Of a stretch of DNA of 64,000 nucleotides, positions 8,584 through 18,725 are shown in pieces (the first letter of the stretch is position 1; the number at the start of each line of letters is the position of its first letter). Source of the stretch: Methanothrix thermoacetophila PT (GTDB lineage Archaea; Halobacteriota; Methanosarcinia; Methanotrichales; Methanotrichaceae); NCBI RefSeq assembly GCF_000014945.1, contig NC_008553.1, positions 372,001-436,000 on the forward strand. Direction: 5' to 3'. The notes under the pieces were generated by a model, which saw only the letters and a list, made by a program, of their open reading frames with translations, was not told the DNA's origin and searched no databases. The position numbers and the translations under genes are program-made.

Positions 8584-9477
8584 ATGGATCTGAATGTGCC
8601 ACTTGATGTTCCGAGAAACGCCAGGGATGAGTACATCAGGAACTACATGGAGATCACGAGGGGTTCGGGCAGACTGATGCTGTTTGCAGGCGATCAGAAG
8701 GTTGAGCATCTGAACGACGACTTCTACGGTCCGGGGATATCAGAGGACGATGCGGATCCGGAGCATCTCTTCAGGATAGCCAGCAGGGGCAGGATCGGCG
8801 TTTTTGCGACGCAGCTAGGCCTGATCGCCAGATATGGCATGGATTATCCTGAGGTCCCCTATCTGGTCAAGCTGAACTCCAAGACGAATCTTGTAAAGAC
8901 ATCACAGGCAGATCCCCTGAGCAGGGCGTGGCTGGACGTCTCGCAGGTCATGGAGTTCAGGAGGGAGAGCGGGCTCAGGATACTGGGTGTCGGCTACACG
9001 GTCTACCCGGGGAGCGAGCACGAGGTTGTGATGCTGAGAGAGGCAGCTCAGGTGGTGCACGAAGCTCACAGGCACGGTCTTGTCGTGGTTCTGTGGATGT
9101 ATCCGAGGGGCAAGGCTGTGAAGGACGAGCGTGACCCGCATCTGATCGCCGGAGCATGTGGGGTTGCAGCCGCACTGGGAAGCGATTTCGTGAAGGTGAA
9201 CTACCCCAAGGCGGAGAATCCCGCTCTCGCATTCAGGGAGGCTGTGATGGCAGCAGGCAGAACAAAGGTGATATGCGCTGGCGGATCGAGCGAGGATCCT
9301 GAGTTATTCCTCCAGCGGCTCCACGAGCAGATACACATCTCAGGTGCATCCGGAAACGCCACGGGCAGGAACATACACCAGAAGCGCCTCGAAGATGCGA
9401 TCAGGATGTGCAACGCGATATACGCCATAACCGTCGAGAACAGATCTTTGGAGGAGGCGCTGCGCATGCTGCGCTGA
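8584..9477 (+). CDS. Class I fructose-bisphosphate aldolase-like protein (DhnA/FbaB family)
   Basis: The 297-residue (beta/alpha)8 protein has LMLFAGDQKVEHL near the N-terminus, the position of the family's FDHGVEHG motif, and a candidate Schiff-base lysine in SDFVKVNYPK (Lys204). A phosphate-binding region is KVICAGGSSEDPE and ends with GATGRNI-like residues (GNATGRNIHQ). The family includes archaeal fructose-1,6-bisphosphate aldolases and related enzymes of aromatic-precursor synthesis. Aldol cleavage or condensation in gluconeogenesis is the likely role. The start ATG has GGGGT about seven bases upstream. It is monocistronic. Confidence 0.85.
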   Translation: MDLNVPLDVPRNARDEYIRNYMEITRGSGRLMLFAGDQKVEHLNDDFYGPGISEDDADPEHLFRIASRGRIGVFATQLGLIARYGMDYPEVPYLVKLNSKTNLVKTSQADPLSRAWLDVSQVMEFRRESGLRILGVGYTVYPGSEHEVVMLREAAQVVHEAHRHGLVVVLWMYPRGKAVKDERDPHLIAGACGVAAALGSDFVKVNYPKAENPALAFREAVMAAGRTKVICAGGSSEDPELFLQRLHEQIHISGASGNATGRNIHQKRLEDAIRMCNAIYAITVENRSLEEALRMLR

Positions 9478-9742
9478 GCCCCGGGCTTCACGCAGATCCT
9501 TCGATACTCTCATAGGCAGCCGGTTCTGCTGCATCATCCATTCGAGACCGCGGCCCCGGTGCGCCCACACGCGGCGGCGCTCTTTTCCTGTAAATCCAAG
9601 TGAGTCACTCAATCGTATACTGTGCAACCGGTCCGCACTTCAGCAGCACAGGGCTCACAGAACGAAAAGCGCATCGCGTTACTGATATCCAATACCTCCA
9701 TACATCATGAAAGAGACACATACAGCATCTCTGTCAGAGATT
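9478..9742. other. Intergenic region, no gene seen
   Basis: Between the aldolase gene and element A copy 4 I see no coding frame, RNA or clear repeat. Confidence 0.45.
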
Positions 9743-9830
9743 GATCCGTCTGAATAAGAGGCATGTGCCAAAATTATGTGCCTTACAGCTCTTGTTTATC
9801 ACAATTATTTTTCGCTTATTCGGACAGGTC
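9743..9830 (-). mobile_element. Family A element, copy 4 (diverged)
   Basis: The left end is GATCCGTCTGAATAAGAGG and the right end is CTTATTCGGACAGGTC. The interior has the CCTTACAGCTCTTG segment shared with copy 2. It precedes the secreted protein gene at 9839, and the longer frame from 9776 starts inside it. Confidence 0.65.
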
Positions 9831-9838
9831 TATCAGAG

Positions 9839-10573
9839 ATGACGATAAAATTTAAATCAAGTAATGATGATATTTCATGTGAAGGGGGTATAAAGACGAG
9901 AATTCTCATCCTCATGGCTGTGCTCATTACTGTTAGCTCAGCTGTCGCAGACCCGAGCTACGGCTCCAAGGTCCTGCCATATGATGCTGATGAGTCAAGA
10001 GCACTCAGCGCGTTCTCATCCGCGCCTGTGTTCGCCTACTCCGATGCGAACATACGTGGAATCTTTGACATCTCAGATCCTGTTTACATCGATGTTGACC
10101 CATCAGATGATGCCGTCAACGAGAACGATGTGAGGCTGACGCCTTTCGGATCGTATCCTGCTGGAAGCCAGGTCAGGCTGGGTGATCAGGATTACGGTTA
10201 CAAGCTCACGCCATTCGGCGTCAGTGGCATGCCCGGCGCACAGCTTGTCTACTTCGATGTTGACGGAGATGAGGCGTACAGCATCGTGGATCCTGTTTAC
10301 CTCGACGTCGGTCCGGAGTACGGCAGGATCGACGCAGGGGATGTGCGCATAACAGGATACATGACGCTCCAGGCGGGAACCAGGGTCAGAGATTCGGATC
10401 CTGATAACGACAAGCCCGCGCCTGTGCTGCCAGCGATGCTGTGCTTCATGAACCTGAACGGAAACATAAACAGCGGTGGCTGGGCAATCTACGACCAGGG
10501 AGATCGCATATATGTGGATACACAGTATCCGTTCTATACGGTGACCGTGAATGACATAAGACTTTTTGTATAA
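9839..10573 (+). CDS. Secreted repeat protein with Asp-rich loop motifs (paralogue of 23397-24164)
   Basis: A hydrophobic signal segment (ILILMAVLITVSSAVA) is followed by about 215 mostly acidic residues. The mature part has at least three related units of the form DPVYIDV...NDVRLTPFG...AGSQVR and Asp-rich loops such as FDVDGDEAYSIVDPVYLDV that resemble dockerin or EF-hand calcium loops. The protein at 23397-24164 has the same plan, so these are paralogues. Calcium binding and a cell-surface location are inference. The start is unsettled: ATG 9839 and ATG 9914 are both possible, and a strong GGGGGT lies at 9884-9889 without a standard codon at the right distance. Confidence 0.7.
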   Translation: MTIKFKSSNDDISCEGGIKTRILILMAVLITVSSAVADPSYGSKVLPYDADESRALSAFSSAPVFAYSDANIRGIFDISDPVYIDVDPSDDAVNENDVRLTPFGSYPAGSQVRLGDQDYGYKLTPFGVSGMPGAQLVYFDVDGDEAYSIVDPVYLDVGPEYGRIDAGDVRITGYMTLQAGTRVRDSDPDNDKPAPVLPAMLCFMNLNGNINSGGWAIYDQGDRIYVDTQYPFYTVTVNDIRLFV

Positions 10574-10681
10574 GCATGCATTCCTCATAGCCGGAGCGCG
10601 AGGGACGGCATGATTGCCCTGTAGATCTACCGATGGCGCTCCGCCCAAGCCGAACCTCGCCATCCCGGTTATGCAATGGCA

Positions 10682-10693
10682 AATATTAATATT
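10682..10693 (+). promoter_or_regulatory. TATA box, probable leaderless promoter
   Basis: AATATTAATATT lies about 25 bases before the ATG at 10714. This spacing puts transcription start at or very near the start codon. Confidence 0.5.
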
Positions 10694-10713
10694 AGCAGAG
10701 ATACCTGCTATCT

Positions 10714-11349
10714 ATGCTCAGATGTAAGTGGTCTCATGCAGCCCTTCTGGTTGTGTTCGTGTTCTGCACATGCGGAGGGCTGGCTCAGAACGCGACCATC
10801 GATCAGCCAGCTCTCGAGGGCATATGGAGGCTCTCGCTCGGCCAGAAGGCCGTGACGATGGTCATCCATCAGTACGAGGACCAGCTCTTCGGATCCGCCA
10901 GCTCCTCTGAGGAGTCGTGGAACGGCGTTGCTATGGGTTCGACGAACAACAGCACAGCGGAGATTATAATTACATTCTTAAGAGATGGCGGCATCGCTGA
11001 GATAAGACTGATCGGCAGCTGCTTGGCCGAGGAGATGCGCGGAACCTTCTACAGATCTGACAGCATCGGAAACGCAGAGAGCGGAGAGTTCGATGCTATC
11101 CTTATAAATCCAGATACCTCTGGATACACCCCAGTAAAGGAGGCGCAGTCAGACATCGTTACCACACAGCCTGAATCCACAACCACATCCTCCAACACAA
11201 CATCCGTGGACTCATCTGAGACGCAGGGTACCGGCGCCCAGAGCAGGTACACAGATGTCCACTCCCTGGCGCACCTCGTGCCTCCTGCGGCAGGTGTGAT
11301 CCCGCCAGGCATCAACATGGGTGGAGCCGGTGGCATGGGGATGAGTTGA
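10714..11349 (+). CDS. Secreted protein with beta-rich domain and Ser/Thr-rich tail
   Basis: The 211-residue product has a signal peptide ending near GGLAQ (about residue 25). A compact domain follows, with LEGIWRLSLGQKAVTMVIHQ and repeated short strands, resembling small lipocalin-like or beta-barrel secreted domains. From about residue 145 the chain is rich in Thr and Ser (TTQPESTTTSSNTTSVDSS) and ends in a Gly/Met-rich tail (GGAGGMGMS). Several NxS/T sites suggest N-glycosylation outside the cell. No named family is recognised. The cyclase gene starts three bases after its stop, so the two are probably cotranscribed. Confidence 0.75.
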   Translation: MLRCKWSHAALLVVFVFCTCGGLAQNATIDQPALEGIWRLSLGQKAVTMVIHQYEDQLFGSASSSEESWNGVAMGSTNNSTAEIIITFLRDGGIAEIRLIGSCLAEEMRGTFYRSDSIGNAESGEFDAILINPDTSGYTPVKEAQSDIVTTQPESTTTSSNTTSVDSSETQGTGAQSRYTDVHSLAHLVPPAAGVIPPGINMGGAGGMGMS

Positions 11350-11352
11350 TAG

Positions 11353-11970
11353 ATGCGCTCTCATTTGATTTATGATGTAACGCATACGATGAGCAGCAGC
11401 CTGCCCGTATATCCAGGGGATCCAGGGTTCTCAAGAGATGTGCTGAAAAGCCTGGACAGAGGAGATCCGTACACGCTCTCAGCACTCCATCTCAGCGCCC
11501 ACGCTGGCACGCATATCGACGCGCCCTCTCATTTTATCAGCAGCGGCAGATCTGTTCATGAGATACCGATCGAGAGGTTGATCATGATGGTGGCTCTCAT
11601 CGACTCTGGAATGGTCGTCTCTCCTGAGAATCTATCGGGCCTGAACCCTCCTGCAGAGGGAGTCATGTTCAGAACAGGATCTCTCATGGGAGAGATCTCA
11701 GAGAGCGCTGCCAGGGCGTGTGTGGATCTCAAGTTAAAACTAGTGGGAACAGATGCGCTTTCTGTGGACAGTTTAGAAGGAGATGTTGTGCACAGGATTC
11801 TGCTATCGAATGACATTCTGATCCTGGAAGGGTTGTGTCTGGATGGCGTTCCAGCCGGCATTTACACGCTTATCTGCATGCCGCTCAAGATCGAGGGCGC
11901 TGAGGCGTCTCCGGTGAGGGCCATCCTGGCTCCGGCTGAGTGGCGTCTAACTACTGAGACTCCGTCCTGA
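11353..11970 (+). CDS. Cyclase-family metal-dependent hydrolase (kynurenine formamidase-like)
   Basis: The 205-residue product has the family motif HAGTHIDAPSHF at about residues 50-61, with its metal-binding His and Asp residues, and an N-terminal YDVTHTMSSSLPVYPGDP typical of the putative cyclase family (PF04199). Members hydrolyse amides or act as arylformamidases in tryptophan breakdown, but archaeal members often have unknown substrates. The gene follows a secreted protein gene by three bases and precedes the large kinase by 28 bases. Confidence 0.88.
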   Translation: MRSHLIYDVTHTMSSSLPVYPGDPGFSRDVLKSLDRGDPYTLSALHLSAHAGTHIDAPSHFISSGRSVHEIPIERLIMMVALIDSGMVVSPENLSGLNPPAEGVMFRTGSLMGEISESAARACVDLKLKLVGTDALSVDSLEGDVVHRILLSNDILILEGLCLDGVPAGIYTLICMPLKIEGAEASPVRAILAPAEWRLTTETPS

Positions 11971-11998
11971 AGGTAGGAGCATGTCATGAGGGAATTGT

Positions 11999-14900
11999 AT
12001 GGATGCAGATCAACCAGCAGTATACGTGTTCGATGAAAAGGGCCGCATCAGATACCTGAGCAGGACCGCTGAGATGTTATCCGGGGGAATCTCGAAATGC
12101 AGATCCATCCATGAGGTCCTGGGGGTATCGTGCAGCGAATCCCTTGCATCCGCAATTGCATCTGATGCTCCCTCGAGGATCAGGGCGCGGATAGGCTGCT
12201 CCGGCTCCGAGATCCCTCTATCGGTTATTCCACTCAGGGATGCCGACGGCTCCAGGGGGCTGATGATCATCTCAGACCCCTCAGGTTCTTTCAGGGAGGA
12301 GGGGAGAGAGGAGCGATGGTACAGAACAGCGCTCGACAGATGCAGGGAGGCTGTATTTTTCGTGGAGGCCGAAAGCAGAAGGATACTCGATGCAAACGCT
12401 GTCTTCCAGGAGCTGCTGGGGTACCCTCCTGAGGAGATCCACTCTCTCACGCTCTACGACATAATGGAGCAGGACAGGGAGGAGATCGATGAGATCATCA
12501 GGCACGCGATGAGCCGGGAGACCGAGAGCATCCAGGCGTACAGAACCATAGACGGCTCGAGCATCCAGATGAAGGGAAGGTTCAGCCCGACCGAGGGCGA
12601 TGGGACGCTGTGCGTGATACTCTCCCCACCTGAAAATCATGAGGATTACATCCAGAAGAGGGACGTCCTGCTCGCTGGCGTTGCCATGTCCGCAAACCAG
12701 CTCCTCACAGTGGATGGGTTCGAGAGGAGCCTGATGAATGCTCTCGAGTTCCTCGGATCCGCAGCAGATGTGGATCGTGTTTACGTCTATCAGAACACCG
12801 ACTCCGGGGACGAGGCTGTGCTCAGGTTCAGGTGGGAGAGGGGCAGCGTCCACGCAAGATTGGATGAAAGAATTCGGTATGATGTACTGCCGCGCTGGCG
12901 CGAGCGTTTCCTGAATGACAGGCCCGTCCATGGAATTGTGGAGGAGATGCCTCTGCAGGAGCGGGAGCTGCTGAAATGCCGCGGGGCCAGGTCTGTTCTG
13001 ATCTTCCCCATCACAATAGCGGACAGGTTCTGGGGGTTCATAGGGTTCGAGGACTGTGAACGCGAGCGATCCTGGAGCTGGAACGAGATATCAATACTAA
13101 TGCTCGGTGTGGCCAGCATAGGCGGTGCGATAGCGAGAAGTGTAGCTGAGGAGTGTCTCCGCAGGAGCGAGGAGAGGTACAGGGAGCTCGTCGAGAGCGC
13201 GAACAGCATAATCCTGAGGCTGGACAGAAGAGGAAATGTGAGGTTCATCAACGAGTTCGCCCAGCAGTTCTTCGGCTATTCTGAGAGCGAGATCCTGGGG
13301 AAGTGTGTGATGGGTACACTAGTCCCTGAGGTCGAGTCAACGGGACGGGATCTTAGAGGTATGATCGCAGAGATTCTCAAAGCGCCTGAGGACTACAGGA
13401 CGAATGTGAATGAGAACATGAAAAAGAGCGGGGAGCGCGTCTGGATCGCATGGACGAACAAGACAGTCAGCTCTGAGAGCGGAGAGATGGAGATCCTGTG
13501 TGTTGGAAATGATATAACAGAGCTCAGACGCGCGAAGGAGCGTCTGGAATCGATGAACCAGTGGCTTCTGGAGATAATAGAGTTTCTCCCGGATGCGACT
13601 CTTGTTGTGGATGCTGATGGCAGGGTGATGGCCTGGAACAGAGCTATGGAGGAGATGACTGGGATCCAGAAGAGCGAGATGCTCGGGAAGGGGGATTTTG
13701 CCTATGCTCTGCCCTTCCACGGATGCAGAAGGCCGATGCTCATAGATCTCGTCATGAGATACGATGAGCATATCGCATCCCTTTACGAGAATCTCGAGAG
13801 AAGGGGAGATACGCTCTACGCATATGTTTACGTGCCATCGCTCTACAGCGGCCGGGGGGCTTATCTTTGGGTCAAGGCCTCTCCGCTCAAGGACAGCGAT
13901 GGCAGGATTGTGGGCGCGATCGAGTCGATGAGGGATATCACCGAGAGCAGGATTGCTGAGATGGAACTGCTCAGAAGAGACCATCTTCTTGCCGGATCTG
14001 CCCTTGCGATAAGCAGTCTTCTGTCAGGAGAGGACTATGAGTCATCGATAAACGAGGCGATGCAGATTCTGGGGCTCATCTCAGATGTGGATCGCGTCTA
14101 TGTCTTCGAGAACCATGAGGAAGATGAGCTCTGCCTGAGGTTCGAGTGGTGCAGGGATGGAATCAGAAGCTGGATGGACGATCAGATCTTCATGGGTCTC
14201 TCGTACAGCAGGTTCTTCCCGGGATGGTATGAGGTTCTCAGCTCTGGCAAGGTCATAAAGGGGCTTGTGCGTGATCTTCCTCCTTCTGTAAAAGAGATCC
14301 TGGAGCCTTATGGTGTTCTCTCCATACTCATAGTCCCGATAACAGTGGGCGGGAGGTTCTGGGGTTTTGTCGGATTCGATGATACCACATATGAAAGAGA
14401 GTGGAGCGACGCCGAGATCTCGATCCTGGTCGCCTCCGCCAGCACTATAGGGGAGGCTGTGGCAAAGAAGGACTCCATAGAGCGGATGAGGCTCCTCGAG
14501 TCCGCGGTGGTCAACAGCAATGATGCAATCGTCATAGCCGCCCCAGACCCGTCTGACGGCATGCCCAAGATCATTTACGTGAACTCTGCATTCACCAGGA
14601 TGACAGGGTATGCAAGAGAGGAGGTGCTCGGAAGGTATCCGGATTTTCTCGAGGGCCCGGAGACCGACAGATCGAAGATTATGGAGATCCTGGAGGCAGT
14701 AAGGAATGCGCAGCCGGTGAACCAGGAGCTCGTTAACTACAGGAAGGACGGCTCCAGGTTCTGGGTCGAGCTGAACATCTTCCCTGTGAGGGATCACATG
14801 GGTGAGGTCACCCATTGGGTATCGATACAGAGAGACACGACCGAGAGGAGGGTTGCTGAGGATCGCCTCCGGTGGAGTGAGCTCCTGATGAGGTCCATGA

Positions 14901-17077
14901 CAGAGAGCATACCCTTTGGATTCTATGTGCTCAACAGGGCCACGGGGAAGAGCCTTTACCTCAACCACAGGTTCTGCGAGCTTCTGGGAGTTGAAGATCT
15001 CGAGGAGGATCTCAGATGCGGAAGGCTGGATGGCAGCGCTCTCTTCTCACGTATAGGCTCGATGCATCCGGATGCTGGAGATTCTCTTAGAGAGATATAC
15101 AACCGCACCGACGAGGCCGAGATCGAGATCAGAACAGCGGATGGCAGAGTGATAAAGGTTTTCGCTACAGACATCAGGGACAAATCCGGCAAGTACTTCG
15201 GGAGGCTGGGCATCTTCGAGGATGTGACCAAGGATATAAAGGCAGCTGAGGAGCTCAGAAAAGCGAAGGAGGCTGCTGAGGAGGCTGCGAGATCGAAGGC
15301 GGAGTTCCTTGCGAACATGAGCCATGAGATAAGAACTCCCCTGAACGCGATCATAGGCATGTCAGGGCTTCTTCTCAGAACAAACGTCACCCCTGAGCAG
15401 AGGTCTTACGTCAGCGCGATACAGAGCAGCGGAAATGCGCTTCTGGAGATGCTCGCTGACATACTCGATCTATCAAGGATCGAGGAGGGGAAGCTAGAGC
15501 TCGATTCGAGCACGTTCAGCATCTTGGAGTGTGTCGAGACATGCATAGACATCCTGTCTGTTAAAGCAAGCGAGAAGCAGATCGAGCTGGCCTATCTCAT
15601 CGACGAGGATGTGCCGGAGCTGGTTCTGGGTGATGCCACAAGGCTGAGACAGGTGCTGGTCAACCTTCTCGAGAACGCGATCAAGTTCACCGAGAGGGGC
15701 GAGGTGTTTCTGAGAGTGATCTGCCAGTACATGGATGAAGATCTCTCAGAGCTCCACTTCTTCGTCAGGGATACCGGTATAGGGATTCCCCCGGAGAAAA
15801 TGGACCGTCTATTCCACACATTCAGCCAGGTCGACTCCTCTATCACAAGGAGGTACGGCGGGACAGGTCTTGGTCTTGCCATCAGCAAACATCTCGTTGA
15901 GATGATGGGCGGCAGGATCTGGGCTGAGAGCATCCCTGGAGCAGGCTCGACATTTCACTTCACGATAAAAGCCAGGGTCTCAGAGAGATCTCAGGAGAGG
16001 AGCGATCTACTGAAGGGAAGGCGTGCCCTGCTGATCTACAGGAACGATACCGCCAGAAGTGCGCTCAAAATGCTGCTCCTCTCTCATAATATCGATGTCG
16101 TGGATGCACCCTTCCACGATGAGTCTCTTCTGACAGGCAACTTCGATTTCGTGATTGCAGAATTTGCTGATGACAGCGATATCATGAAGATAAAATCTGC
16201 TCTGCCGGACACACGAATTCTCCTGATTACGGATCTCCAGAGGCAGGGCATCTCGCATGATACGTCGTTGATCCCGAAGCCTGTGAAGCACTCGCAGATG
16301 ATCTCAGCGATGATCAGTGCCCTAATTGGAGAATCGATTGAGGTGGAGCCATCTCAAGAGGTCGGGAGAAGCGACCTGAGGATCCTCGTCGCTGAGGACA
16401 ATCCGGTGAACCTGAAGGTGGTGCTCATGATGCTCTCGCATCTCGGCTACAGAGCAGATAGCGCGCGTAACGGGCTGGAGGTTCTCAGCGCTCTCGAGCA
16501 TCGCGATTACGATCTGGTCTTCATGGACGTACAGATGCCTGATATGGATGGTCTGGAGGCGGCCCGCAGAATCCGGGATATGAAGGGATATGAAGGGCCG
16601 CGTATCGTGGCGATAACAGCCTATGCACTTGAGGGTGATCGGGATAGGTGTATCGCAGCGGGAATGGATGACTACATAAGCAAGCCTGTGACAATGGAGA
16701 AGCTGAAGGCAGCGATCGAGAATGTGGAGAGCGCTCTGGACCCCTCGGCCATCTCCAGGCTCAGGGAGCTCCAAGAGGCAGGCGAGCCGGATGTGGTCGC
16801 GGAGCTGGGGGAGATATTCCTCAGCAACGCACCCTTGAGGATAGCATCGATGTATGAGGCTCTTAAGAGGAATGATCCGTACGCACTTCACAGAGCTGCA
16901 CACAGCATGAAGTCGGCGAGTGCGAGCATAGGGGCGCTCCGCCTCTCCAGGATCTGCGCGGAGATCGAGGAGCTCGTGCGTGAAGCGAGGCTCGATGGTG
17001 TGGATGAGATGCTGAGTGCTCTGGACGAGGAGTTCGAGAGGGTCAGGAGGGAGCTGAATAGGATCGTTGAGCTGTGA
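11999..17077 (+). CDS. Large hybrid sensor histidine kinase with PAS, GAF, receiver and Hpt domains
   Basis: The product is 1692 residues with no membrane segment, so it is a cytoplasmic sensor. Order: PAS-like units (about 1-220), GAF (225-390), two PAS (395-655), GAF (665-825), two more PAS (830-1085), HisKA with phospho-acceptor His1109 (SHEIRTPLNAI), HATPase with NAIKFTERGE and GTGLGLAISK, a degenerate receiver-like stretch (about 1345-1440), a true receiver with Asp1510 (FMDVQMPDMDG) and an Hpt domain with His1635 (AHSMKSAS). A full phosphorelay on one chain is predicted. The two GAF domains are related (DVDRVYV...). No cognate output regulator is adjacent. The ATG has GAGGGA upstream. 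Confidence 0.95.
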   Translation: MDADQPAVYVFDEKGRIRYLSRTAEMLSGGISKCRSIHEVLGVSCSESLASAIASDAPSRIRARIGCSGSEIPLSVIPLRDADGSRGLMIISDPSGSFREEGREERWYRTALDRCREAVFFVEAESRRILDANAVFQELLGYPPEEIHSLTLYDIMEQDREEIDEIIRHAMSRETESIQAYRTIDGSSIQMKGRFSPTEGDGTLCVILSPPENHEDYIQKRDVLLAGVAMSANQLLTVDGFERSLMNALEFLGSAADVDRVYVYQNTDSGDEAVLRFRWERGSVHARLDERIRYDVLPRWRERFLNDRPVHGIVEEMPLQERELLKCRGARSVLIFPITIADRFWGFIGFEDCERERSWSWNEISILMLGVASIGGAIARSVAEECLRRSEERYRELVESANSIILRLDRRGNVRFINEFAQQFFGYSESEILGKCVMGTLVPEVESTGRDLRGMIAEILKAPEDYRTNVNENMKKSGERVWIAWTNKTVSSESGEMEILCVGNDITELRRAKERLESMNQWLLEIIEFLPDATLVVDADGRVMAWNRAMEEMTGIQKSEMLGKGDFAYALPFHGCRRPMLIDLVMRYDEHIASLYENLERRGDTLYAYVYVPSLYSGRGAYLWVKASPLKDSDGRIVGAIESMRDITESRIAEMELLRRDHLLAGSALAISSLLSGEDYESSINEAMQILGLISDVDRVYVFENHEEDELCLRFEWCRDGIRSWMDDQIFMGLSYSRFFPGWYEVLSSGKVIKGLVRDLPPSVKEILEPYGVLSILIVPITVGGRFWGFVGFDDTTYEREWSDAEISILVASASTIGEAVAKKDSIERMRLLESAVVNSNDAIVIAAPDPSDGMPKIIYVNSAFTRMTGYAREEVLGRYPDFLEGPETDRSKIMEILEAVRNAQPVNQELVNYRKDGSRFWVELNIFPVRDHMGEVTHWVSIQRDTTERRVAEDRLRWSELLMRSMTESIPFGFYVLNRATGKSLYLNHRFCELLGVEDLEEDLRCGRLDGSALFSRIGSMHPDAGDSLREIYNRTDEAEIEIRTADGRVIKVFATDIRDKSGKYFGRLGIFEDVTKDIKAAEELRKAKEAAEEAARSKAEFLANMSHEIRTPLNAIIGMSGLLLRTNVTPEQRSYVSAIQSSGNALLEMLADILDLSRIEEGKLELDSSTFSILECVETCIDILSVKASEKQIELAYLIDEDVPELVLGDATRLRQVLVNLLENAIKFTERGEVFLRVICQYMDEDLSELHFFVRDTGIGIPPEKMDRLFHTFSQVDSSITRRYGGTGLGLAISKHLVEMMGGRIWAESIPGAGSTFHFTIKARVSERSQERSDLLKGRRALLIYRNDTARSALKMLLLSHNIDVVDAPFHDESLLTGNFDFVIAEFADDSDIMKIKSALPDTRILLITDLQRQGISHDTSLIPKPVKHSQMISAMISALIGESIEVEPSQEVGRSDLRILVAEDNPVNLKVVLMMLSHLGYRADSARNGLEVLSALEHRDYDLVFMDVQMPDMDGLEAARRIRDMKGYEGPRIVAITAYALEGDRDRCIAAGMDDYISKPVTMEKLKAAIENVESALDPSAISRLRELQEAGEPDVVAELGEIFLSNAPLRIASMYEALKRNDPYALHRAAHSMKSASASIGALRLSRICAEIEELVREARLDGVDEMLSALDEEFERVRRELNRIVEL

Positions 17078-17193
17078 TCCTCACAGGCAGGCTGTCATAG
17101 TGAGGTTGAAATTGCGATCGTGTGACCTTTCCATGCTCTCGCCCAATGCCCACGGGTAAAGCAACAAATACAGCCACATCGAGGTTATGCTGG

Positions 17194-18666
17194 ATGACGA
17201 AGTACCTGATCATTCTTGGAACAACATCACACTCCGGGAAGAGCATACTGGTCACCGCTTTATGCAGAATGCTCAAAAACCGCGGGCTTCGCGTCGCTCC
17301 ATTCAAGTCGCAGAACATGAGCCTGAACTCGTGGGTGACAACCTCAGGAGGAGAGATTGGGATAGCCCAGGCGGTGCAGGCATGGGCTGCCGGCGTGGAG
17401 CCATCTGTTCTCATGAACCCCATACTGCTCAAGCCAAAGGGAGACCGCACATCCCAGGTCATAATAATGGGGAGACCAGTGGCAGACAAGTCGGCTGCTG
17501 ATTACTATAAGGATATAGACAGCCTGAAGGAGGTTGTCGATTCAGCGATCGAGGAGCTGAGCAGGGATTACGATTACATCATCGTTGAGGGCGCAGGCGG
17601 GGCGGCTGAGATAAACCTCTTCGACAGAGATATCGCGAACATATACGTCGCATCCAGGCTCAGAGCACCCATAATACTCGTGGGGGATATCGAGAGGGGT
17701 GGGGTCTTCGCGAGCCTCTACGGGACTGTGAAGCTCCTCCCGCCTGAGATAAGAGAGCTCGTGAAGGGGATGGTCATAAACAAGTTCCGCGGAGATCCCA
17801 CGATACTTCAGCCGGGCATAAAAATGCTGGAGGAGCTAACAGGGATCCCTGTGCTTGGGATTCTCCCTTACCTGGATCTCCAGATACCCTCTGAGGATTC
17901 TGTATCGCTCTTGGACAAGACGGGCCCACAAAAAGAACAAAAAGAGGACCTGCCGGAGATAGCCATCATAAAGTTACCCAGGATATCGAACTTCACAGAC
18001 TTCGAGCCACTGGAGCGATACGCAAGGGTCCGCTACGTAGATCTGAAGGACGATCTCGGAAACCCAGATGCTGTTATAATACCTGGCACAAAGAACACGG
18101 TCTCAGATCTTGCTGAGATGAGGAGGCACGGAATGGATCGCAAGATCCTCTCTTTAAAGAACGTCCCGATAATTGGAATCTGTGGAGGGTATCAGATTCT
18201 CGGAAGGGAGATCATTGACTGCGGAATAGAGGACATCTGCGGATCCATTCCCGGGCTGGGGCTCATCGATGCCGTGACGCGATTTGATGCGTATGAGAAG
18301 AGGACTGTTCAGGTGACAAAAGAGGTCACTGGCGATGGGCCGATACTTGGAAGGATAAAGGGAGAGTATGTAAAGGGATACGAGATACATATGGGGATCA
18401 CAGAGTCGAGGGAGAGAAGCGCATTCGGTGATGATGGCGCTGTTGCGGGGGATGGAATGGTGATAGGCACCTACCTTCACGGCCTCTTTGAGAACGAGAA
18501 CTTCAGGAACGCGTTTCTCGATTACCTCTACGATCAAAGGGGGCTCATGCGCCGGGAGCTCTCGCGCGATACCGGCTTCGATGCACTCTCAGAGGCTGTG
18601 GAGAGGCATCTCGACATGAAAAGCATACTGAAAATGCTGGAGCTGGATGTCTCAGCCAGTAAATGA
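17194..18666 (+). CDS. cbiP: Cobyric acid synthase
   Basis: This 490-residue enzyme of corrinoid synthesis amidates side chains of adenosyl-cobyrinate a,c-diamide using glutamine and ATP. The N-terminal P-loop-like ATPase domain has LGTTSHSGKSILV and FKSQNMSLNSW. The C-terminal class I amidotransferase has nucleophile Cys in GICGGYQILG and a His in TYLHGLFEN. The start at 17194 follows GAGG by nine bases; a longer frame from 17122 lacks this. Cobamides are essential for methyl transfer in methanogenesis, which fits the host. Confidence 0.95.
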   Translation: MTKYLIILGTTSHSGKSILVTALCRMLKNRGLRVAPFKSQNMSLNSWVTTSGGEIGIAQAVQAWAAGVEPSVLMNPILLKPKGDRTSQVIIMGRPVADKSAADYYKDIDSLKEVVDSAIEELSRDYDYIIVEGAGGAAEINLFDRDIANIYVASRLRAPIILVGDIERGGVFASLYGTVKLLPPEIRELVKGMVINKFRGDPTILQPGIKMLEELTGIPVLGILPYLDLQIPSEDSVSLLDKTGPQKEQKEDLPEIAIIKLPRISNFTDFEPLERYARVRYVDLKDDLGNPDAVIIPGTKNTVSDLAEMRRHGMDRKILSLKNVPIIGICGGYQILGREIIDCGIEDICGSIPGLGLIDAVTRFDAYEKRTVQVTKEVTGDGPILGRIKGEYVKGYEIHMGITESRERSAFGDDGAVAGDGMVIGTYLHGLFENENFRNAFLDYLYDQRGLMRRELSRDTGFDALSEAVERHLDMKSILKMLELDVSASK

Positions 18667-18725
18667 AGTCCGGCTGTATGGATATGCATCACAGGATAAA
18701 TATCATGCAATAAAATCGGTGAGAC

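Noticed and set aside
14480-14860. LOV photoreceptor domain in the histidine kinase
   Set aside because: The flavin-reactive Cys motif is absent (GRYPDFLEG in place of GRNCRFLQG).
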